From NCBI GenBank assembly GCA_018713515.1, contig DVOO01000011.1, positions 62,001 to 126,000 on the forward strand: a DNA stretch of 64,000 nt. The letters are read 5' to 3'. A model generated the notes under the pieces. The model saw only the letters and a program-made list of their open reading frames with translations. It did not search any database and was not told the DNA's origin. How positions within the stretch are numbered: position 1 is the first letter of the stretch; every line of letters begins with the position of its first letter. The position numbers and the translations under genes were made by a program. This stretch comes from Candidatus Scatomonas pullistercoris (GTDB lineage: Bacteria; Bacillota; Clostridia; Lachnospirales; Lachnospiraceae). This document shows, piece after piece, positions 39,966 through 49,162 of this stretch.

Positions 39966-40894
39966 GAATTGTATTCATGGGAACGCCGGATTTTGCTGTG
40001 GGAGCGCTGGAAGCGCTGGCGCAGTCCGGCCATGAGATCGCTGCGGTGGTGACGCAGCCGGATAAACCGAAGGGAAGAGGAAAGATGCAGCAGATGACGC
40101 CGGTAAAGGAGACGGCTCTGCGGCTTGGGCTGCCCGTTTTTCAGCCCGTGCGGGTGCGGGAGGAGGATTTTGTCGAGCAGATGCGGGAGCTGGCTCCGGA
40201 CGTTATCGTGGTGTCCGCTTTCGGGCAGATTATTCCCGGGGCGCTTCTGGAGCTTCCCAAATATGGATGCATCAATATCCACGCCTCCCTTCTGCCCAGA
40301 TACCGGGGAGCGGCGCCCATCCAGTGGGCGGTGATTGACGGAGAGGCTGTTTCCGGCGTGACAATTATGCGGATGGACGCCGGCCTGGATACGGGCGATA
40401 TGCTGGCCAGAACGGAGGTGCCGCTGACCCCGGATGAGACAGGCGGAAGCCTGTTTGAGAAGCTCTGCCGGGCCGGGGCAGAGCTTCTGACGGAAACTCT
40501 GCCGAAGCTGGAGGCGGGCACGCTGGTGCCGGAGAAACAGCCGGAGGAAAGCCCGACGCCCTATGCCAGGATGATACGGAAGGAAGACGGAAGGCTGGAC
40601 TGGACCATGGACGCCGCGGCGCTGGAGAGACGGATCCGGGGCTTCAATCCCTGGCCCAGCGCCTATACATCCATCAACGGAAAAACGCTGAAAATCTGGA
40701 AGGCAGAAACCGCTGACGGCGGCAGCGAAAAAGAGCCGGGCACAGTGACCGCCGCGGATAAAAAAGGATTTTGCGTACAGACAGGAGAGGGGATCTTAAA
40801 GGTTCTGGAGGTACAGCTTCAGGGAAAGAAGCGGATGGATGCCGCGGCTTTTCTCCGGGGCTTTCAGGTGAAACCGGGCACGCGTCTGGGATAG
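39962..40894 (+). CDS. fmt: methionyl-tRNA formyltransferase
   Basis: Fmt formylates initiator Met-tRNA. The N-terminal RIVFMGTPDFAVGALEAL, the catalytic segment NIHASLLPRYRGAAPIQWA and the C-terminal OB-like domain are present in 310 residues. Its start overlaps the def stop, consistent with translational coupling. Confidence 0.97.
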   Translation: MRIVFMGTPDFAVGALEALAQSGHEIAAVVTQPDKPKGRGKMQQMTPVKETALRLGLPVFQPVRVREEDFVEQMRELAPDVIVVSAFGQIIPGALLELPKYGCINIHASLLPRYRGAAPIQWAVIDGEAVSGVTIMRMDAGLDTGDMLARTEVPLTPDETGGSLFEKLCRAGAELLTETLPKLEAGTLVPEKQPEESPTPYARMIRKEDGRLDWTMDAAALERRIRGFNPWPSAYTSINGKTLKIWKAETADGGSEKEPGTVTAADKKGFCVQTGEGILKVLEVQLQGKKRMDAAAFLRGFQVKPGTRLG

Positions 40895-40934
40895 GGGACG
40901 CGGCAGCCGGAACAATCCATAAGGAGGAAATTTT

Positions 40935-41630
40935 ATGCCATATTATTTCTGGGGATTTGACTGGACTTATATACTGGTGATTTTGGCTTTTTGCCTTTCC
41001 CTGCTGGTACAGGCAAACATGAACCGCACTTTTCAGAAATACAGTCAGGTGCGGAGCTTTTCCGGGCTTACCGGTGCGGAGACCGCGGAGCGGATCCTGC
41101 GGAACGCGGGAATCTATAACGTCAGAGTAGAGCATATCCGCGGAAATCTCAACGATCACTACGATCCCCGGACAAAGGTTCTGAAGCTGTCGGATCCCAT
41201 CTATGGAAGCAGTTCCCTGGCAGCGGTGGGGGTGGCTGCCCATGAGTGCGGCCATGCCATACAGGATGCCATTGGATACGCGCCGCTGAAAGTCCGCAGC
41301 GCTCTGGTGCCGGCGGCGAATTTCGGAGCGCAGCTGTCCTGGCCCCTCTTCATTTTCGGCCTGATCTTTTCCCTGCGGCCGCTGCTGATGGCGGGTATCA
41401 TCCTGTTCTGCGCGGCTCTGCTGTTTCAGGTGGTCACGCTGCCGGTGGAGTTTAACGCATCGGGACGCGCTCTGCGGATGCTGGAAGGAACCGGAATCAT
41501 GGGGCGGGAGGAACTGGCAGGTACAAGAAAGGTGCTGGGGGCGGCGGCCATGACCTACGTGGCCGCTGTGGCATCTTCTCTGCTGCAGCTTCTGCGGCTG
41601 CTTCTGCTGGCAAGGAGACGAGATGACTGA
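40935..41630 (+). CDS. yugP: membrane zinc metallopeptidase, YugP family
   Basis: An N-terminal membrane segment precedes a soluble loop, the zinc motif AAHECGHAIQDA (HExxH) near residue 100, and two or three C-terminal membrane helices. The third ligand may be the Glu in LPVEFNASGRA. The substrate of YugP proteins is unknown. GGAGG precedes the ATG; the next gene overlaps by 8 bases. Confidence 0.9.
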   Translation: MPYYFWGFDWTYILVILAFCLSLLVQANMNRTFQKYSQVRSFSGLTGAETAERILRNAGIYNVRVEHIRGNLNDHYDPRTKVLKLSDPIYGSSSLAAVGVAAHECGHAIQDAIGYAPLKVRSALVPAANFGAQLSWPLFIFGLIFSLRPLLMAGIILFCAALLFQVVTLPVEFNASGRALRMLEGTGIMGREELAGTRKVLGAAAMTYVAAVASSLLQLLRLLLLARRRDD

Positions 41631-42990
41631 GAAAATAAATATCCGGGAGCTTGCCCTGGCTGTGCTGCTGGAGGCAGGAAAGAAGGAACAGAAGAGCAGC
41701 CAGCTGATTCACAGCGTGCTGGAAAAATATCAGTATCTGCCCCGGCAGGACCGGGCATTTTTTACCAGGCTCTGTCAGGGAACACTGGAATACCGGCTCC
41801 AGCTGGATTATATCCTGGACGTTTACTCCAGAGTTCCGGCGCGGAAAATGAAGCCGGTGGTCAGAGAAATTCTGCGCATGGCGGTTTATCAGCTGAAATA
41901 TATGGACAGCATTCCGGATTCCGCGGCGGTGAATGAGGCGGTAAAGCTTGCGGGCAGAAAGGGGCTTCCTCAGCTGAAGGGCTTTATAAACGGAGTGCTG
42001 CGTGCCGCAGCCCGGGGTCTGCAGGAATGTCCCTGGCCGGAAAAAACGGATCCGGTACGTTTCCTTTCCGTCCGCTATTCCATGCCGGAGTATCTGGTGG
42101 AAAAATGGCTGAAGGAACTGGGGGCGGAGGCTACGGAAAACATGCTCCGGGCATTTCTGCTGGAGGAGCCCCTGACGGTCCGGATCCGGGGCGGAAGTAC
42201 AGAAAGAGAGAATGCCCTGGAGGAACTGCGGGAGCAGGGCGTCCTGGCGGAGAAGGCTCCCTATGTACAGTCTGCATACTATTTGAAAAAATATGATAAA
42301 CTGGAGAAATTGACGGCTTTCCGGAGGGGAAGGCTCCAGGTGCAGGATGTAAGCTCCATGCTGGCAGCGGAAGCCGCGGCTCCGGGGGAGGGAAGCCTGA
42401 TTCTGGATCTCTGCGCGGCTCCGGGCGGAAAGAGCCTGTATCTGGCGGATCTGGCCGGGGAGGGCAGTCTGGTTATCGCCAGAGATCTGACTCCCGGCAA
42501 GGTGCAGCTGATCCGGGAAAATGCGGATCGCTGCGGAGCCGGTCAGGTAAGACCGGAGCAGTGGGATGCCTGCGAAACCGATCCTGAAATGATCGAAAAA
42601 GCAGATACCGTGCTGGCAGACGTCCCCTGCTCCGGCTACGGGGTAATTGGAAGAAAGCCGGATATCAAATACAGAGCTTCGGCGGAAAGAGAAGACGCCC
42701 TGGTGGAGCTGCAGCGAAAAATTCTGACAAACGCGGTAGCCTATGTGAAGCCGGGAGGCGTGCTGCTGTACAGCACCTGTACGGTGAATTACGCGGAGAA
42801 CCAGGGGAACGCCAAATGGCTGGCCGGGAATTTTCCGCTGGAACCGGAAAGTCTGGATCCTTTTCTTCCGCAGGAGCTGCGGACGGAGAACACCGGCAGA
42901 GGATTTCTTCAGCTGCTTCCGGGGGCGCACAGCTGCGACGGCTTTTTTATGGCGCGCTTCAGAAAAAAGAAAATGGACGGTGAGAGATGA
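41623..42990 (+). CDS. rsmB: 16S rRNA (cytosine-967-C5) methyltransferase RsmB
   Basis: An N-terminal NusB-like RNA-binding domain (about residues 1-140) is joined to an SAM-dependent methyltransferase. Motifs are LDLCAAPGGKSLYLADL, the Pro-Cys catalytic site DVPCSGYGVIGRKPDI and the second cysteine in YSTCTVNYAENQGN. Length is 455. It overlaps genes on both sides. Confidence 0.94.
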   Translation: MTEKINIRELALAVLLEAGKKEQKSSQLIHSVLEKYQYLPRQDRAFFTRLCQGTLEYRLQLDYILDVYSRVPARKMKPVVREILRMAVYQLKYMDSIPDSAAVNEAVKLAGRKGLPQLKGFINGVLRAAARGLQECPWPEKTDPVRFLSVRYSMPEYLVEKWLKELGAEATENMLRAFLLEEPLTVRIRGGSTERENALEELREQGVLAEKAPYVQSAYYLKKYDKLEKLTAFRRGRLQVQDVSSMLAAEAAAPGEGSLILDLCAAPGGKSLYLADLAGEGSLVIARDLTPGKVQLIRENADRCGAGQVRPEQWDACETDPEMIEKADTVLADVPCSGYGVIGRKPDIKYRASAEREDALVELQRKILTNAVAYVKPGGVLLYSTCTVNYAENQGNAKWLAGNFPLEPESLDPFLPQELRTENTGRGFLQLLPGAHSCDGFFMARFRKKKMDGER

Positions 42991-44054
42991 AGGTGGATGA
43001 CGCGCGGGAAGGACTGGATATTCAGTCGCTGTATCCGGAGGAACTGAAGACGAAACTGCAGGCCATGGGGGAAAAACCTTTCCGGGCCGCGCAGCTTTTC
43101 GCATGGCTTCACCAGAAACAGGCAGAGACCTATCGGGAGATGACGAATCTGCCGGAGGGTCTCCGGGAAAGACTGTCGAAGGAAGAACCGCTGACGGTTC
43201 TGGAGCCTGTGGATATGCGGGAATCCAGGATCGACGGCACCCGGAAATACCTGTTCCGGCTGCCGGATGGAAATGTAATTGAAAGCGTCTGGATGAAATA
43301 TCACCATGGGAATTCTGTGTGTATTTCCTCTCAGGTGGGCTGCCGGATGGGTTGCCGGTTCTGCGCCTCCACCCTGGGAGGACTTACCCGGTCCTTAAGA
43401 GCTTCAGAGATGCTGGGACAGGTGTACAGGATTCAGAAGCTCACCGGGGAACGGGTATCTAATGTGGTGGTCATGGGCACAGGAGAACCCCTGGATAATT
43501 ACGAGCAGCTGGTGCGGTTTCTGCGCCTGATCAGCTCCGAACAGGGAATACACATAAGCCAGAGAAATCTGACGGTATCTACCTGCGGGCTGGTTCCCGA
43601 AATGTACAGGCTGGCAGAGGAGAAGCTGCAGATTACGCTGGCCCTGTCTCTACATGCGCCGAACGATGAAAAAAGGCAGGCCCTGATGCCCATAGCCAGC
43701 CGGTACCCTCTGAGGGAGGTGCTGGCGGCCTGCGGTAATTATTTTGAGAAAACAGGCAGAAGGATCACCTTTGAATATGCCCTGGCGGCAGGGGAAAATG
43801 ACGGTGGGAAGGATGCGGAAGAGCTGGCCGGGCTTCTGAAAGGGTACAACTGCCATGTGAATCTGATTCCCATCAATCCCGTAAAAGAGCGACAATTCAG
43901 GCGTTCCGGCAAAAAAATGGTGCTGGATTTTCAAAATAAACTTGAAAAATGCGGAATAAATGTTACTATTAGAAGAGAAATGGGCGGCGATATCGACGGC
44001 GCCTGTGGACAATTACGAAAAAGCTATATGGACAACCAGGAGAAGAATTTATGA
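42987..44054 (+). CDS. rlmN: 23S rRNA / tRNA adenine-C2 methyltransferase RlmN
   Basis: A radical SAM enzyme that methylates A2503 of 23S rRNA, and in some species tRNA A37. The iron-sulfur cluster motif GCRMGCRFCAS lies near residue 118, and the C-terminal catalytic cysteine is in DIDGACGQLR. The N-terminal helical segment PFRAAQLFAWLHQK is typical. ATGA overlaps join it to rsmB and prpC. Confidence 0.97.
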   Translation: MKVDDAREGLDIQSLYPEELKTKLQAMGEKPFRAAQLFAWLHQKQAETYREMTNLPEGLRERLSKEEPLTVLEPVDMRESRIDGTRKYLFRLPDGNVIESVWMKYHHGNSVCISSQVGCRMGCRFCASTLGGLTRSLRASEMLGQVYRIQKLTGERVSNVVVMGTGEPLDNYEQLVRFLRLISSEQGIHISQRNLTVSTCGLVPEMYRLAEEKLQITLALSLHAPNDEKRQALMPIASRYPLREVLAACGNYFEKTGRRITFEYALAAGENDGGKDAEELAGLLKGYNCHVNLIPINPVKERQFRRSGKKMVLDFQNKLEKCGINVTIRREMGGDIDGACGQLRKSYMDNQEKNL

Positions 44055-44788
44055 AGGTATTTTCTGCAACCGACATCGGACAGAAACGACAGATGAATCA
44101 GGACTATATATATACTTCCTCTGAGCCGGTGGGAAATCTGCCGAACCTTTTCGTTGTTGCTGACGGAATGGGAGGCCATAATGCGGGGGACTTTGCCTCG
44201 CGGTACGGTGTTTCTGTTCTGGTGGAGACGATAAAAAAGGACAAGAACTTCAATCCCGTGAAGATCATCCGTAACGGGATTGAGGAGGCAAACCGGGAAA
44301 TTCTGGAACAGGCCATGGAAAACGAGACCATGTCAGGTATGGGCACCACCATGGTGGCCGCCACGGTGGTGGGGGGATACGCCTATGTAGCCAATGTAGG
44401 AGACAGCCGGCTGTATCTGGCCGGCAGTTCCTTAAGACAGATCACGCAGGATCATTCCCTGGTGGCGGAGATGGTGAGGCTGGGAGAGCTGAAGCCGGAG
44501 GAGGCAGTCAATCATCCGGATAAAAACATTATTACCCGGGCAGTAGGAACCGGGGAGGATGTGAAGATAGATTTCTTCGATGTAAAGCTGGAATCCGGCG
44601 ATCAGATTCTGATCTGTTCAGACGGTCTGACCAATATGGTTTCAGACAGGGATATTTATGAAATACTCCGCTCCGGCCCGGGGGAGAACAGGGCGCAGGA
44701 GCTGGTGGACCAGGCAAATGCAAATGGCGGAAAGGATAACATTGCGGTGATTGTCATCGAACCATTTACAGATGAGGTGAGAGAATGA
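44051..44788 (+). CDS. prpC: PP2C-type serine/threonine phosphatase
   Basis: The family motifs are present: QKRQMNQDYIY, VVADGMGGHNAGDFAS (metal-binding Asp), VANVGDSRLYLA, and late SDGLTNMVSDRDI and GKDNIAVIVI. Length 245 is normal for the Stp/PrpC class. It reverses phosphorylation by the kinase encoded just downstream with a four-base overlap. Confidence 0.96.
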   Translation: MKVFSATDIGQKRQMNQDYIYTSSEPVGNLPNLFVVADGMGGHNAGDFASRYGVSVLVETIKKDKNFNPVKIIRNGIEEANREILEQAMENETMSGMGTTMVAATVVGGYAYVANVGDSRLYLAGSSLRQITQDHSLVAEMVRLGELKPEEAVNHPDKNIITRAVGTGEDVKIDFFDVKLESGDQILICSDGLTNMVSDRDIYEILRSGPGENRAQELVDQANANGGKDNIAVIVIEPFTDEVRE

Positions 44789-46878
44789 TTAAAGAGGGAA
44801 TTGTGCTAGGGGAACGGTATGAGATCATGTCCCGGATCGGTTCCGGCGGAATGGCGGATGTTTACAAAGCCAGAGACCAGAAGCTGGACCGGCTGGTGGC
44901 GGTGAAGGTACTGAAGCCGGAATTCCGGGAAGACGCCAATTTTATTGTGAAGTTCCGGAAAGAAGCTCAGGCGGCTGCCGGGCTGGCTCATCCGAATGTC
45001 GTGAACGTATTCGATGTGGGTGAGGACAGAGGTCTCTACTATATTGTAATGGAGCTGGTGGAGGGAATTACTCTGAAGGCTTACATTACCAGGAAGGGTA
45101 AATTAAGTGTCAAGGAATCTACCAGCATTGCCATCCAGGTTTCGCTGGGGCTGGAGGCGGCGCATAACCGGGGGATTGTTCACCGGGATGTGAAGCCTCA
45201 GAATATTATCATTTCCACGGACGGCAAAGTAAAGCTGTCCGATTTCGGAATTGCCAAGGCCACGAATTCCAATACAATTACAGCCAATGTCATGGGTTCT
45301 GTCCATTACAGCTCCCCGGAGCAGGTCCGCGGCGGCGCTTCTGATGCAAGAAGTGATATCTATTCACTGGGAATTACCATGTACGAGATGGTAACGGGAA
45401 GAGTGCCCTATGACGGGGACAGCACTGTCTCTGTGGCCATTAAGCATCTTCAGGAGGAGATGGTTCCGCCGTCCCGCTATACGCCGGACCTTCCGTATTC
45501 CCTGGAACAGATCATTCTGAAATGTACCCAGAAGAATCCGGACCGGCGGTATCAGAATATGGGAGAGCTGGTGGAGGATCTGAAGCGTTCACTCCTGGAT
45601 CCCCAGGGGAATTTTGTGAACCTTTCGCCCTTAAGCGCCCATGCACAGACCGCCACCATGGCGGGAAGCCCCGGGCAGACCACCCGGGTGGTGCAGTCGG
45701 TGCGGCAGACGGACACGCGGCAGTACGAGGACTATGAAGAATTTGACGGGGATCCGGACCGGAACGGTTACGGCGGAGACGAGGATGAGGACGAGGATGA
45801 CGCCGTAAGCTCCAAGCTGGAGAAGGCCATTACGATCGGAGGCATTCTTATCGGGGCAGTAATCGTGGTGATCCTGGTAATTGTCATTGGAAATATGGCG
45901 GGACTGTTTAACCGGAGCAGCTCCTCCAGTTCTGACAGTACTGCGAACAGCAGTTCCATCAGCAGCTCAAGCACCGCAGAGCAGGGAATTGAGGTGCCGG
46001 ACTTCCGCGGAAAGACAGTAGCGGAAGCTACCACCGAGGCGAATGCGATGAGTCTGGGCGTTACACAGGCTGGAACAGCGGCTTCCGATACGTATGCGGA
46101 AGGCCAGATTATTTCCCAGGATCCCGAAGCGGGCACGCAGGTGGACGAAAATACCACGATCCGCGTGACGGTAAGTTCGGGACCGGAGACTACGATGGTA
46201 AATGTGCCCACCGGCCTTGTGGGAGCCTCCCAGAGCGCGGCGGAAGCGGCGATTACGGCTGCCGGCCTGCAGGTAAACGCGGAGCTGGCATACAGTGACA
46301 GTGTATCTATCGGAAATGTCATCTCCGTATCTCCCAACGAGGGAACCTCTGTGGAGGAGGGTTCTACGGTAACCATCACAGTGAGCCAGGGGCCGGAGGA
46401 GACTACCAGCACAGTTATCCTGCGGGATCTGCGGGGCCTGGATGAGGCAACAGCCAGACAGGTGCTGGATTCCAGCGGCCTGAACTACACATCTGTCAGC
46501 GGATATGATAACAGCTATAATATCGGCGATGTAATCGCCATGGATCCGGCTCCCGGAACGGAGGTGCCGGAGGGAACGCTGGTTACTCTGACGATCAATA
46601 CAGAGCAGGAGACGTCCAGCGGAGAATGGGTCTGCCAGAATACGCTGCCCCAGCCTCCGGGCTTTACGGGTGCCTCACGTATCACACTGGTTCTGGTGCA
46701 GGGGGATTACACCTCGACCTTTTATGACGGAGCAGACCCCTGGGCGGACGGAGGCGAGTATACAGACACAATCTACGGCCAGGAGGGCGTGAGCACCGGC
46801 GTTATCTATGTGTATATTGACGGGGCCGAGAACGCGTCCTACCGATTCGATGTGACGTTCGCGCAGGAAAATTTATGA
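44785..46878 (+). CDS. prkC: membrane Ser/Thr kinase with PASTA repeats
   Basis: The kinase domain (about residues 1-272) has GSGGMADVYKARD, catalytic loop HRDVKPQN and DFGIAKA. A linker with a very acidic run precedes one membrane helix (about 350-375). Three PASTA repeats follow at about 400-470, 471-540 and 544-605, which in relatives bind muropeptides or lipid II. An extra C-terminal domain of about 85 residues (GEWVCQNTLPQPPGFTGASR onward) follows. It likely controls cell wall, division and germination responses with prpC. Confidence 0.95.
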   Translation: MIKEGIVLGERYEIMSRIGSGGMADVYKARDQKLDRLVAVKVLKPEFREDANFIVKFRKEAQAAAGLAHPNVVNVFDVGEDRGLYYIVMELVEGITLKAYITRKGKLSVKESTSIAIQVSLGLEAAHNRGIVHRDVKPQNIIISTDGKVKLSDFGIAKATNSNTITANVMGSVHYSSPEQVRGGASDARSDIYSLGITMYEMVTGRVPYDGDSTVSVAIKHLQEEMVPPSRYTPDLPYSLEQIILKCTQKNPDRRYQNMGELVEDLKRSLLDPQGNFVNLSPLSAHAQTATMAGSPGQTTRVVQSVRQTDTRQYEDYEEFDGDPDRNGYGGDEDEDEDDAVSSKLEKAITIGGILIGAVIVVILVIVIGNMAGLFNRSSSSSSDSTANSSSISSSSTAEQGIEVPDFRGKTVAEATTEANAMSLGVTQAGTAASDTYAEGQIISQDPEAGTQVDENTTIRVTVSSGPETTMVNVPTGLVGASQSAAEAAITAAGLQVNAELAYSDSVSIGNVISVSPNEGTSVEEGSTVTITVSQGPEETTSTVILRDLRGLDEATARQVLDSSGLNYTSVSGYDNSYNIGDVIAMDPAPGTEVPEGTLVTLTINTEQETSSGEWVCQNTLPQPPGFTGASRITLVLVQGDYTSTFYDGADPWADGGEYTDTIYGQEGVSTGVIYVYIDGAENASYRFDVTFAQENL

Positions 46879-47759
46879 CAGGGAAGATTGTAAAGGGGAT
46901 TGCCGGATTCTACTACGTATACGTGGCGGGATCCGGCATCTATGAATGTAAGGCAAAGGGAATATTCAGAAAGGAGGGGCGGAAGCCCCTGGTTGGCGAC
47001 CTGGCGGAAATCCGGATCCTGGATGAAAGGGAGATGGAGGGCAGCCTGGTGGAGATCCTTCCAAGAAAAAACGAGCTGATCCGTCCGGCCGTTGCAAATG
47101 TGGATCAGGCCATGGTGTTTTTTGCCCTGGAAAGCCCAAGCCCCAGTGCCGCTCTGCTGGACCGGTTCCTCATCATGATGGAAAAGCAGGATATTCCCGT
47201 GTTTATCTGCTTTAATAAAGAAGACCTGGTCAGTCGGGAGGCGGCGGAAGAATGGAAAAGTCTGTATGAAAACTGCGGGTATGAGGTTCTGCTGCTGGCG
47301 GCCGGGGCAGGCAGAGGGATTGAGACGGTGCGGGAGAGGCTTGCAGGCAGGACGACGGTGGTGGCCGGCCCTTCCGGCGCCGGAAAGTCCACGGTGGCCA
47401 ACCGGCTGCAGTCGGAGATTTCCATGGAAACCGGAGAAATCAGCCGGAAGCTGAAACGGGGACGCCATACCACCCGGCACAGCCAGCTGATTCCGCTGGA
47501 CGCGGATACGTATCTGTGTGATACGCCGGGCTTTACGTCGCTCTATACTGTGGGAATGGAGAAGGAAGAGCTGCAGGATTATTTTCCGGAATTCCGGACG
47601 TATAAGGGAACATGTCGTTTTCAGGGCTGCGCGCACATCCATGAGCCCGACTGCGCCGTCAAGCGGGCACTGGCGGAAGGAAAAATCAGCCGGAGCCGTT
47701 ATGGCAACTATGTTTTATTTTATAACGAACTGAAGGAAAACGAGAAAAGGAGATATTAG
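46875..47759 (+). CDS. rsgA: ribosome small subunit-dependent GTPase RsgA
   Basis: A circularly permuted GTPase that checks late 30S maturation. Motifs appear in permuted order: FNKEDL (G4), GPSGAGKST (G1), DTPGF (G3), preceded by an OB-fold N-terminus and followed by a zinc site CRFQGCAHIHEPDC. Length 294. Its ATG overlaps the kinase stop. Confidence 0.96.
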   Translation: MTGKIVKGIAGFYYVYVAGSGIYECKAKGIFRKEGRKPLVGDLAEIRILDEREMEGSLVEILPRKNELIRPAVANVDQAMVFFALESPSPSAALLDRFLIMMEKQDIPVFICFNKEDLVSREAAEEWKSLYENCGYEVLLLAAGAGRGIETVRERLAGRTTVVAGPSGAGKSTVANRLQSEISMETGEISRKLKRGRHTTRHSQLIPLDADTYLCDTPGFTSLYTVGMEKEELQDYFPEFRTYKGTCRFQGCAHIHEPDCAVKRALAEGKISRSRYGNYVLFYNELKENEKRRY

Positions 47760-47762
47760 ACA

Positions 47763-48437
47763 ATGTATGAACTGGCTCCCTCGATGCTGTCCGCGGATTT
47801 TAACCGACTGGGTGAACAGCTGAATTTTCTGGAGCGGCAGGGGTGCCGCTGGCTGCATATTGATGTAATGGATGGAGATTTTGTGCCCTCTATTTCTTTT
47901 GGAATGCCGGTGATCCAGTCGATCCGCAGGGAGAGTCATCTGTTTTTTGATGTACATATGATGGTCGAATATCCGGAGAAATATGTGGAAACCATGAAGC
48001 AGTGCGGTGCGGATCAGCTGACCGTCCATGCGGAGGCCTGCCGTCATCTGGACCGGACGCTGGCATCTATCCGGGAGGCGGGCATGCGCGCGGGTGTAGC
48101 TTTAAATCCGGCGACGCCGCTGGAAAACATCCAGTATGTGTATGACAGGCTGGATATGGTGCTGCTGATGACAGTAAACCCGGGATACGGCGGCCAGAGC
48201 TATCTGCCGGCCATGACGGAAAAGATCCGGGAGCTGAGAAAACGTCTGGATGCGGCCGGATACGAAAAGGTGGATATTGAAGTGGACGGCGGCATTAACC
48301 GGGATACAGCGGATACGGTGCTGGAAGCAGGCGCCAGTATTCTGGTGGCAGGGTCTGCCGTATTCCAGGGAGATATGGAGGATAATCTGCGCTTCTTCCG
48401 GGAACGTCTGGAGGCGTACAGCGGTGGAGGCCGGTAA
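47763..48437 (+). CDS. rpe: ribulose-phosphate 3-epimerase
   Basis: A 224-residue TIM barrel with the metal and catalytic motifs APSMLSADF, HIDVMDGDFVPSISFG, MTVNPGYGGQSY and EVDGGINRDTA. It interconverts ribulose-5- and xylulose-5-phosphate. It follows rsgA by three bases; this gene order is common in Firmicutes. Confidence 0.97.
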   Translation: MYELAPSMLSADFNRLGEQLNFLERQGCRWLHIDVMDGDFVPSISFGMPVIQSIRRESHLFFDVHMMVEYPEKYVETMKQCGADQLTVHAEACRHLDRTLASIREAGMRAGVALNPATPLENIQYVYDRLDMVLLMTVNPGYGGQSYLPAMTEKIRELRKRLDAAGYEKVDIEVDGGINRDTADTVLEAGASILVAGSAVFQGDMEDNLRFFRERLEAYSGGGR

Positions 48438-48438
48438 G

Positions 48439-49092
48439 GTGCGGGCGGCAGTTCTGTCCGGGGGGACGCTGGAGGATGATTTTGTGCTTCCGTATCTGCG
48501 GGAATACAGCCCGGATGTGATCCTGGCTGCGGACCGGGGACTGGAATTCTGCAGCAGAAACCGGATCCGCCCGGATATGATTCTGGGAGATTTCGACAGT
48601 ATTTCTCCGGAGGTAATCGAAGCGTATGAGCGGCGGCAGGAGATTCCCATCCGCCGGTTTAACCCGGTAAAGGACGCCACAGATACGGCTATTGCCATGG
48701 ATACGGCAATTTCCCTGGGAGCGGAGGAGATCTGTTTTCTGGGGGCTACGGGCACACGGCTGGACCATACGCTCAGCAATATTTACAATCTGTATCTCCT
48801 GTGGAAAAAGGGTCTGCGGGGAAGCCTGGTGGATGCCCACAACCGGATTACCATGCCGGTGGAAAAAGAGATCCGCATCCGGAAGGAGGAGCAGTTTGGC
48901 AGATATGTTTCCTATTTTCCTTTCCGGGGTGAAGTGAGGGGATTGACGCTGGAAGGCTTTCAGTATCCGCTCCGGGATTATACACTGGTACTGGGAGACG
49001 GTGGCCTGTCGGTAAGCAATGAGATTCTGGATGAGGAAGCGCGGATCTCCTACCGGGAGGGAATTCTGGTGCTGGTGGAGAGCCGGGACTGA
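48439..49092 (+). CDS. thiN: thiamine pyrophosphokinase
   Basis: ThiN makes thiamine pyrophosphate from thiamine and ATP. GDFDSISPEV, the KDATDTAIAMD segment and GATGTRLDHTLSNI are the family motifs. The track ORF begins at 48250 inside rpe in another frame and is not the real start. A GTG at 48439 with GGAGG eight bases upstream lies just after the rpe stop and gives 217 residues. It is the last gene of the murE operon. Confidence 0.93.
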   Translation: MRAAVLSGGTLEDDFVLPYLREYSPDVILAADRGLEFCSRNRIRPDMILGDFDSISPEVIEAYERRQEIPIRRFNPVKDATDTAIAMDTAISLGAEEICFLGATGTRLDHTLSNIYNLYLLWKKGLRGSLVDAHNRITMPVEKEIRIRKEEQFGRYVSYFPFRGEVRGLTLEGFQYPLRDYTLVLGDGGLSVSNEILDEEARISYREGILVLVESRD

Positions 49093-49095
49093 CGC

Positions 49096-49124
49096 TTGCC
49101 ACAGCGGAGAACCTGTGCTAGAAT
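49096..49124 (+). promoter_or_regulatory. ychF promoter
   Basis: TTGCCA (49096-49101), 17 bases, TAGAAT (49119-49124). Confidence 0.6.
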
Positions 49125-49162
49125 AGCGGAAGGCAAAAGAAAGAAGAGGTTGAAAAAATCAT

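Noticed and set aside
48250-48438. Upstream part of the thiN ORF overlapping rpe
   Set aside because: Different frame within rpe coding sequence; thiN has a GTG with GGAGG right after the rpe stop.
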